From DATFWC01 sp045801465 (GTDB lineage Bacteria; Pseudomonadota; Alphaproteobacteria; Rhizobiales; Xanthobacteraceae), in assembly GCA_045801465.1 (NCBI GenBank), contig JBJMSU010000177.1, positions 1-19,616 on the forward strand: a stretch of DNA of 19,616 bases, given 5' to 3'. The first letter of the stretch is position 1. Each line of letters begins with the position of its first letter. The position numbers and the translations under genes are program-made. The notes beneath the pieces were generated by a model. That model saw nothing but the letters and a program-made list of their open reading frames with translations, made no database searches and had not been told where the DNA came from. This document shows, in pieces, positions 14,515 to 19,616 of this stretch.

Positions 14515-15231
14515 ATGGCCAACGCACCGCAGAAGCAATCGCCACGGCCCGCTCCGCGCCTTTACCTCGTCGCGCCTCGGGTGAACGATCCGGCCGATCT
14601 CGCGCAAAAATTCGACCGCATCCTCGGCACGGCCGACGTCGCGGCGGTGTTGCTGCGGCTGCCGCAAGACGGCGAGCGGGCGCTGATCGACTATGCGAAG
14701 ATCATCGTCCCGGCGGTTCAGGCTAAAGGCGTGGCGCTCCTTCTCGACGGCCACGCCGAGCTCGTCGCGCGCGCCGGGGCGGACGGCGCGCATCTGACCG
14801 GTGTCGAGGCGCTCATCGAAGCGCTCGATACCCTCAAGCCGCAATGGATTGCCGGCGCCGGAGGCCTGCACACGCGACACGATGCCATGCTGGCAGGCGA
14901 GCGCGGTGCCGATTACGTCATGTTTGGTGAACCTGCCGCCCGCCGGCCGCCGTTCGCGGCCATCGTCGAGCGCGTTGCCTGGTGGGCCGAGCTGTTCGAG
15001 CTGCCTTGCGTCGCGTACGCCGAAGACCTTGACGAGGTGGCAACGCTTGCTGCAACAGGTGCAGATTTCGTGGCGCTGGGCGAATTCGTCTTTTCCGACT
15101 GGCAGGCCGCTTCCGCTATGATCAAGGCCGCCGCCGAGCGGCTCGCGCATGCCCCGGCGAATGGCCGCCCCGGACCTGAACCGGGGTCGGCGCAGGTTCA
15201 CCGCCAACGACATGCGCCGAAGGAAGCCTAG
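14515..15231 (+). CDS. Divergent thiamine-phosphate synthase (ThiE/TenI fold) family protein
   Basis: The 238-residue protein shows the TIM-barrel layout of ThiE/TenI: PRLYLVAP at the N-terminus, GVALLLDGHAELVARAGADGAHLTG, AGAGGLHTRHDAMLAGERGADYVMFGEP, and CVAYAEDLDEVATLAATGADFVALG at the end. Classical ThiE joins HMP-PP and a thiazole phosphate. It usually shows HLGQ.D, a G-S-x-H loop and a GPxFxTxTK-like loop. Here these read HLTGVE, GAGGLH and FGEPAARRPP. Catalysis as a thiamine-phosphate synthase is therefore doubtful, and no other thi gene is nearby. The C-terminal 35 residues are low-complexity (Pro, Gly, Arg, His). The start ATG at 14515 has no strong ribosome site. It may be a paralogue with another substrate. 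Confidence 0.75.
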   Translation: MANAPQKQSPRPAPRLYLVAPRVNDPADLAQKFDRILGTADVAAVLLRLPQDGERALIDYAKIIVPAVQAKGVALLLDGHAELVARAGADGAHLTGVEALIEALDTLKPQWIAGAGGLHTRHDAMLAGERGADYVMFGEPAARRPPFAAIVERVAWWAELFELPCVAYAEDLDEVATLAATGADFVALGEFVFSDWQAASAMIKAAAERLAHAPANGRPGPEPGSAQVHRQRHAPKEA

Positions 15232-15287
15232 GGCATGGACCGATTGCGACGGAACGGGACATGGCCCAGCCCCCCGGGACCGGTGAA

Positions 15288-16466
15288 ATGATCGCGATGC
15301 TCAGATCGATCGTGCTGGTGAGTCTCGCAGCAGCACTGGTTTCCTCCGCTTTTGCCCAAGCACCGATCCAGATCACGCCGCCGGCGCAGGACGGCGCCCG
15401 CCCTGCCCAACCGGCCAGACCAAAGGTGCAACCCAAACCGCAAGCCCCCAAAGCGCCAGCTCCGAAAGCGCAGGCGCCCGCTGCCGCAGCCAAGTCGGCC
15501 CCGAAGTCGGCCCCGCCCACGCCCGCGGAGTCTCCACGGAATGACGACGAGGTGTGGCCGCCGCCCCCGGCGGCGACACCGTTTGCTCCTTCGCCGGCAG
15601 GGGTCCCTTCGAGCCCGTCATTGGTGGCGGCCTTCACGGCCTACCAGCGCGGCAACTATGTCACTGCGTTCGCCGAGGCAACGCGCCTCGCCGGTGACAA
15701 CGGCGACCCCAAGGCGATGGCGCTGTTGGGCGAGCTTTACAGCAATGGCGCCGGCGTGCCGCAGGATTACAAGAAGGCCGCGGAATGGTTCGCCCTTGCC
15801 GCCGAGCGCGGCGATGCGGCCGCGAGCTTCGCGCTCGCCATGCTACATCTCGGTGGGCGGGGCGGTCCGCGCGACCTCAATGCCGCAGTCAAGCACCTGA
15901 CCGATGCGGCGAAGCTCGGCCATCCCGCCGCCATTTACGACCTCGGGCTGCTTTATCTCGAGGGCCAGCAGTTCCCGCAAGACTTCGCGCGCGCGGCCGA
16001 ACTGTTCCGGCGTGCCGCCGACGCCGGCGCGCCCGAAGCGCAATACGCGCTCGCGACGCTCTACAAGGAAGGGCGCGGCGTCCCGAAGGATGCGGCCGAG
16101 GCCGCGCGCCTCCTCGGCCTCGCCAGCCGCGCCGGCAACCTCGATGCCCAGGTGGAATACGCCATTGCCTTGTTCAACGGCATCGGCACCGCCAAGGACG
16201 AGAGCGCCGCAGCCGCGCTCATGCGCAAGGCGGCGAGCCGGGGCAGCCCGATCGCACAAAACAGGTTCGCGCGGATCGTCGCGGCCGGCCGCGGCATTGC
16301 GGCCAATCCGGTCGAGGCGGCAAAGTGGCACATCGTCGCCAAGGCCGCCGGCATCTCCGACACATGGCTCGACGAACTCGTGCAGAAGCTCACCCCGGCC
16401 GAGCGCGAAGCCGCCGAAAACGCCGCCAAGCCCTGGCTCGCCGCGATCCCGCAGTCGCGCTCCTGA
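15288..16466 (+). CDS. Secreted Sel1-repeat (TPR-like) protein
   Basis: From the ATG at 15288 the protein has 392 residues. Residues 1-23 form a signal peptide (MIAMLRSIVLVSLAAALVSS, cleavage after AFA). Residues 24-110 are a Pro/Ala/Lys-rich disordered linker. Residues 139-355 hold six consecutive Sel1 repeats of about 36 residues, for example DPKAMALLGELYSNGAGVPQ and APEAQYALATLYKEGRGVPK. Such repeats are protein-interaction scaffolds, often periplasmic; the partner here is unknown. An ATG at 15261 would add nine residues before the signal peptide and is less likely, and GGTGA precedes the chosen start. A terminator-like hairpin follows, so it seems to be transcribed separately from the next gene. 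Confidence 0.85.
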   Translation: MIAMLRSIVLVSLAAALVSSAFAQAPIQITPPAQDGARPAQPARPKVQPKPQAPKAPAPKAQAPAAAAKSAPKSAPPTPAESPRNDDEVWPPPPAATPFAPSPAGVPSSPSLVAAFTAYQRGNYVTAFAEATRLAGDNGDPKAMALLGELYSNGAGVPQDYKKAAEWFALAAERGDAAASFALAMLHLGGRGGPRDLNAAVKHLTDAAKLGHPAAIYDLGLLYLEGQQFPQDFARAAELFRRAADAGAPEAQYALATLYKEGRGVPKDAAEAARLLGLASRAGNLDAQVEYAIALFNGIGTAKDESAAAALMRKAASRGSPIAQNRFARIVAAGRGIAANPVEAAKWHIVAKAAGISDTWLDELVQKLTPAEREAAENAAKPWLAAIPQSRS

Positions 16467-16524
16467 CCGCGCATCTCGTACGGGCGTCTGACCAACACCC
16501 GGATCTCACCGCAATCGCTCATGG

Positions 16525-16556
16525 AAACCCGATCCTGCGCGCGCCGGGATCGGTTT
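16525..16556 (+). terminator. Terminator-like hairpin after the Sel1 gene
   Basis: AAACC-C-GATCC (16525-16535) pairs with GGATC-GGTTT (16547-16556), a 10-bp stem with one bulged C and an 11-base GC-rich loop. A short TTT closes the stem. It lies about 60 bases after the Sel1 stop codon. The T tail is short, so strength is uncertain. Confidence 0.4.
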
Positions 16557-16583
16557 GCCGGACGAATGGCGGCCCCCTATACA
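16555..16583 (+). promoter_or_regulatory. Candidate sigma70 promoter of the inositol-monophosphatase gene
   Basis: TTGCCG (16555-16560) and TATACA (16578-16583) are separated by exactly 17 bases. Transcription would begin near 16590, giving a leader of about 20 bases before the ATG at 16610. The -35 overlaps the end of the preceding hairpin. Confidence 0.45.
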
Positions 16584-16609
16584 CGAGGCACATTCAGGCC
16601 TCCCCTTCC

Positions 16610-17407
16610 ATGATCCGCTCCGCTCTCCTCAATGTGATGATGCAGGCCGCCCGCAAGGCCGCTCGCACGCTCAAGCGCGACTTCGGCGAAGTCGAGCACC
16701 TGCAGGTCTCGTTGAAAGGGCCGGCGAATTTCGTCACGGCCGCGGACCGCCGCGCCGAGGAGATCCTGCACGATGAGCTGACGAAGGCGCGTCCCGGCTA
16801 TGGCTTCCTCGGCGAGGAAGGCGGGTCGCGCGACGGCGCCGACAAGACCCACCGGTGGATCGTCGATCCGCTGGACGGCACCTCCAATTTTCTCCACGGC
16901 ATCCCGCAATTCGCCATTTCCATCGCGCTCGAGCGCGAGGGCACGATCGTGGCCGGGCTCATCTACAATCCCGCCAACGACGAGATGTTCACGGCCGAAC
17001 GCGGCAAGGGCGCATTCCTCAACGACCAGCGCCTGCGCGTCGCGGCGCGCGGCCGCCTGATCGACGCCTTGATCGCCTGTGGATTGCCGCATCACGGCAA
17101 AGGCGATTTGGCGTTGTTCCGGCGCGAGTTCGCCGCCATACAGGACAAGGTCGCGGGGCTGCGCCGTTTCGGCGCCGCGACGCTTGATCTCGCCTGGGTT
17201 GCCGCCGGCCGCTTCGACGCCTATTGGGAACGCGACATTTCAGCTTGGGACATGGCCGCCGGCGTGCTTCTCGTGCGCGAGGCGGGCGGCTATGTCACGG
17301 ATATCGACGGCGGCGAGACGATGTTCGCCAAAGGCCATATTCTCGCCGGCAATGAAACGATGCATCGTGAGCTCATGCGCCTGCTGCGGGCGGCGGCAAC
17401 GGCGTGA
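16610..17407 (+). CDS. Inositol monophosphatase family protein (SuhB-like)
   Basis: The protein has 265 residues and is cytoplasmic, from the Mg-dependent, Li-sensitive phosphatase superfamily. Metal-binding elements are present: the Glu pair in FLGEEGG (about 64-70), motif A WIVDPLDGTSNFLHGIPQ (about 83-100), and motif B WDMAAGVLLVREAGGYVTDI near the C-terminus. Family members dephosphorylate myo-inositol-1-phosphate or related sugar phosphates, and E. coli SuhB also acts in rRNA antitermination. The substrate here is not determined. The start ATG at 16610 (MIRSALLNVMMQAARKA) matches alphaproteobacterial SuhB-like proteins; the frame is open far upstream but without coding features. There is no obvious ribosome site. 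Confidence 0.93.
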   Translation: MIRSALLNVMMQAARKAARTLKRDFGEVEHLQVSLKGPANFVTAADRRAEEILHDELTKARPGYGFLGEEGGSRDGADKTHRWIVDPLDGTSNFLHGIPQFAISIALEREGTIVAGLIYNPANDEMFTAERGKGAFLNDQRLRVAARGRLIDALIACGLPHHGKGDLALFRREFAAIQDKVAGLRRFGAATLDLAWVAAGRFDAYWERDISAWDMAAGVLLVREAGGYVTDIDGGETMFAKGHILAGNETMHRELMRLLRAAATA

Positions 17408-17474
17408 ACGTGTCGGTGTGTTCCCGCCGCGTCTGTGCCATATTGCGACGTGAAAACCGGTGCGGTGACGCTCC

Positions 17475-18470
17475 ATGGCCCGCGATCTTGATCCCTTCAA
17501 ACTGTCTTCGCCCCGGATCTACCTGATCCGCATGCTGGTTTTCCTGATCCTGTGCGCGCTTCTGGTGATCGTGCTCTATAAGCAGATCTGGGCGGCATTC
17601 CTCGCCAATCCCGGGCTCAACGCGCTGATCATCGGGGTGCTGCTCATCGGCATCGCGTTGTCGTTCCGCCAGGTGATCCGGCTCTACCCCGAAGTCAATT
17701 GGGTCAACGGGTTCAGGCTTGCCGATCCGGGCCTGGCGGTCGAACGCGCGCCGGTGCTGCTCGCCCCCATGGCGGCGATTCTCGGCGACCGCGCCGGACG
17801 CATGGCGATCTCGACGCCGATCATGCGTGGGATCCTCGATTCGATCGCCACCCGGCTCGACGAGGCGCGCGACATCGCGCGTTACATGACCGGGCTCCTG
17901 GTTTTTCTCGGGCTGCTCGGCACGTTCTGGGGCCTGATCGAAACGGTCGGTTCGGTCGGCAGCGTGATCAGCAAGCTGAGCGTGGGCGGCGATGCCGGCT
18001 CGGTCTTCGAGTCCCTAAAGGAGGGACTCGCCGCACCGCTCGGCGGAATGGGCATCTCGTTCTCGTCGTCCCTGTTCGGTCTCGCCGGCTCGCTGGTGCT
18101 CGGTTTTCTCGACCTGCAGATGAGCCAGGCGCAGAACCGGTTCTACACCGACCTGGAGGACTGGCTGTCGACCACGGTACGCGATCTCGGGGTCGACGCC
18201 GACGTCCGCGGCGCGCCTGCCGCGGTGCCTGCCAGCGCCGAGATCAGGGCGGCGATCGAGCGCCTCAAGGATGCCGTCGCCGATTCGGGGTCGAGCAAGG
18301 CGGCCACCGCCGCCATGGCCAATCTGGCTGAAGCGATTCAGGGCCTGGTGAAGCACATGCGCACCGAGCAACAGATGATCAGGGACTGGGCCGATGCGCA
18401 GGCCGAGCAGCAGCGCGAGATCAAGCAGCTGCTGGAGCGACTCGCCCGCGAGAACGTTCGCGAGAGGTGA
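17475..18470 (+). CDS. MotA/TolQ/ExbB-like proton-channel protein with coiled-coil tail
   Basis: The protein has 331 residues. Hydrophobic segments at about 17-36, 46-64, 136-156 and 191-213 give the four-helix MotA/ExbB layout. The conserved channel region is RYMTGLLVFLGLLGTFWGLI (137-154), followed by LAAPLGGMGISFSSSLFGLAGS. A cytoplasmic tail of about 115 residues (215-331) ends in a predicted coiled coil (RTEQQMIRDWADAQAEQQRE). MotA-type proteins form the pentameric ion channel around a dimeric MotB/ExbD-type partner, which is the next gene, 3 bases away. No flagellar or Tol genes are nearby, so this is neither a typical MotA nor TolQ. A role in cell-envelope force generation or peptidoglycan anchoring is inference. 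ZorA of the Zorya defence system shares the overall layout. Confidence 0.85.
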   Translation: MARDLDPFKLSSPRIYLIRMLVFLILCALLVIVLYKQIWAAFLANPGLNALIIGVLLIGIALSFRQVIRLYPEVNWVNGFRLADPGLAVERAPVLLAPMAAILGDRAGRMAISTPIMRGILDSIATRLDEARDIARYMTGLLVFLGLLGTFWGLIETVGSVGSVISKLSVGGDAGSVFESLKEGLAAPLGGMGISFSSSLFGLAGSLVLGFLDLQMSQAQNRFYTDLEDWLSTTVRDLGVDADVRGAPAAVPASAEIRAAIERLKDAVADSGSSKAATAAMANLAEAIQGLVKHMRTEQQMIRDWADAQAEQQREIKQLLERLARENVRER

Positions 18471-18473
18471 TCC

Positions 18474-19499
18474 ATGGCCGTTGCCCGCTTCCGCCGCGAC
18501 GCCGGACTGAACTACTGGCCGGGGTTCGTCGATGCCCTGTCGACGCTGCTCCTCGGCATCATTTTCCTCCTGACCGTGTTCGTGGTGGTGCAGTTCTTTC
18601 TCTCCCAGGAGGTGACCGGCAAGGACACGGCACTGAACCGGTTGAACGCGCAGATCGCGCAGCTCACCGAGATGCTGTCGATGGAGAAGACCGGCAAGGC
18701 GAGCCTCGAGGAGATGCTCGCCCAATTGCGGGCAAACCTGTCAGGCACAGAGGGCGAACGCGATCGCTTCAAAGGACTCTACGAGGGCCTGAGCGGCGGC
18801 GCCACCGCGGCGCAGGGTCAGCTCGGTGCGCTCAACAATCAGCTCGACGCAGAAAAGCGCGTCTCCACGCGCGCGCTCGCCCAGGTCGAGCTGCTCAATC
18901 AGCAGATCGCCGCGTTGCGCCGCCAGCTGGCCGCGCTCGAATCCGCGCTCGACGTCGCCGAGAAGCGCGACAAGGACGCGCAGACGCGCCTCGCCGACCT
19001 CGGGCAGCGGCTGAACATCGCCCTGGCGCAGCGGGTGCAGGAGCTCTCGCGTTATCGCTCCGAGTTCTTCGGGCGCCTGAGCGCGATCTTGAGCAATCGG
19101 CCGGATATTCGCGTTGTCGGGGATCGCTTCGTGTTCCAGTCGGAGGTGTTCTTCGACTCGGGCTCGGCGGTCATCCGGCCCGAGGGGTTGACCGAATTGG
19201 ACAAGCTCGCCAGCGCCCTCATGGAGCTGGAAAAGCAGATCCCGAAAGAGCTCGCCTGGGTGCTGCGCATCGACGGCCATACCGACGTGCGGCCGATCGT
19301 CACCGCGCAGTATCCGTCGAACTGGGCCCTGTCCTCCGCCCGCGCCATCTCGGTCGTGCAGTACCTCATTGCCAAAGGCGTCTCGCCGCAGCGGCTTGTC
19401 GCGGCAGGCTTCGGCGAGTTCCAGCCGCTCGACAACGAGCGCACCGACGAGGCCTATCGCCGCAACCGCCGCATCGAGCTGAAGCTGACGGAGCGGTGA
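18474..19499 (+). CDS. OmpA/MotB-like peptidoglycan-binding protein with long coiled coil
   Basis: The protein has 341 residues with a short cytoplasmic N-terminus and one membrane helix (about 22-44). Asp20 in the segment NYWPGFVDALS sits at the mouth of that helix, where MotB carries its ion-binding Asp. A long Gln/Leu/Ala-rich coiled coil (about 47-200) follows, then an OmpA-like domain (218-341) with FDSGSAVIRPEG, DGHTD (267-271), NWALSSARA and NRRIELKL. The architecture predicts a stator that binds peptidoglycan at a distance from the inner membrane, driven by ion flow through the preceding MotA-like partner. An AGAGGTGA ribosome site overlaps the upstream stop. The stop overlaps the next GTG by 4 bases. 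Confidence 0.9.
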   Translation: MAVARFRRDAGLNYWPGFVDALSTLLLGIIFLLTVFVVVQFFLSQEVTGKDTALNRLNAQIAQLTEMLSMEKTGKASLEEMLAQLRANLSGTEGERDRFKGLYEGLSGGATAAQGQLGALNNQLDAEKRVSTRALAQVELLNQQIAALRRQLAALESALDVAEKRDKDAQTRLADLGQRLNIALAQRVQELSRYRSEFFGRLSAILSNRPDIRVVGDRFVFQSEVFFDSGSAVIRPEGLTELDKLASALMELEKQIPKELAWVLRIDGHTDVRPIVTAQYPSNWALSSARAISVVQYLIAKGVSPQRLVAAGFGEFQPLDNERTDEAYRRNRRIELKLTER

Positions 19500-19616
19500 G
19501 CGGCACAAGGCTAGCGCTTCGCGCCTATCGTGCGACTGACGAGGACGCCGCCATCGCGCTGTGGCAGCGGACCTGGCAGCAGCACTATCCGCAGATCAAC
19601 TTTGCCGCACGCGTTG
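19496..19616 (+). CDS. GNAT family N-acetyltransferase (5' fragment, runs off the right edge)
   Basis: A GTG at 19496 overlaps the OmpA-protein stop as GTGA and opens a frame that stays open to the edge for 40 residues. The peptide (LALRAYRATDEDAAIALWQR, then TWQQHYPQINFAARV) resembles the first strand and helix of GNAT acetyltransferases. These transfer acetyl from acetyl-CoA to an amine; the substrate is unknown. The acetyl-CoA-binding motif lies outside the window. The 4-base overlap suggests co-transcription with the MotA/OmpA-like pair. Confidence 0.7.
   Translation, partial: MSGTRLALRAYRATDEDAAIALWQRTWQQHYPQINFAARV

Noticed and set aside
17475..19616. Complete Zorya defence system
   Set aside because: Only ZorA/ZorB-like architecture is seen. 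No ZorC, ZorD or ZorE-type effector is present, and the next gene is a GNAT. The flanks are core genes, so a housekeeping role is more likely.
1..19616. CRISPR array, tRNA or rRNA genes, intact transposase or integrase
   Set aside because: None of the expected repeat-spacer patterns, cloverleaf or rRNA core sequences, or transposase motifs were recognised on either strand.

Overview
The window reads as a high-GC chromosomal segment of an alphaproteobacterium. The order Hyphomicrobiales (Rhizobiales), near the Bradyrhizobium/Rhodopseudomonas/Xanthobacteraceae group, fits best. This rests on gene order (yebC with ruvCAB; DUF4164-zapA-6S RNA-formyltetrahydrofolate cyclo-ligase; tkt-gap-pgk-class I aldolase), on an alphaproteobacterial-type 6S RNA, and on an intergenic palindrome with GTAGCCCGGA ends of a kind common in that group. 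The assignment is by recognition, not by a search. Most of the window is core housekeeping sequence. The many long antisense reading frames are GC-driven shadows.

Bases 1-3654 hold the recombination block on the minus strand: yebC (2908-3654), then ruvC, ruvA and the 5' part of ruvB, which runs off the left edge. The three ruv genes overlap by 4 bases at each junction. A plus-strand TauE/SafE-type permease gene (2000-2779) sits between yebC and ruvC, and an imperfect palindrome (2804-2892) lies where it converges with yebC.

Bases 3809-7542 are also minus-strand. They contain an orphan iron-type ABC substrate-binding protein, a YmdB-type phosphodiesterase coupled to 5-formyltetrahydrofolate cyclo-ligase, the 6S RNA gene, zapA and a small coiled-coil DUF4164 protein. 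The zapA-6S-cyclo-ligase order also occurs in enterobacteria.

Bases 7543-8624 form a scar between DUF4164 and the divergent transketolase gene. It holds two tandem 19-bp repeats, an AT-richer patch, and a class I/II aminotransferase pseudogene. That pseudogene lacks its N-terminus and carries a one-base frameshift at the codon for its PLP-binding lysine.

Bases 8625-14316 are the plus-strand central carbon cluster tkt, gap, pgk and class I fructose-bisphosphate aldolase, which serves glycolysis/gluconeogenesis and the pentose phosphate or Calvin cycle. A 21-codon mini-ORF with a good ribosome site lies between gap and pgk. A strong hairpin follows the aldolase gene. Next comes a ThiE-fold protein that lacks much of the usual active-site signature.

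Bases 15288-19616 hold a secreted Sel1-repeat protein, an inositol-monophosphatase family enzyme, and a tightly linked MotA/TolQ/ExbB-like plus OmpA/MotB-like pair, both with long coiled coils. The start of a GNAT acetyltransferase, overlapping the OmpA gene by 4 bases, runs off the right edge. No CRISPR array, tRNA, rRNA or intact mobile element was seen. The motor-like pair is the least understood set of genes here, although it is probably a conserved alphaproteobacterial module and not an acquired island.
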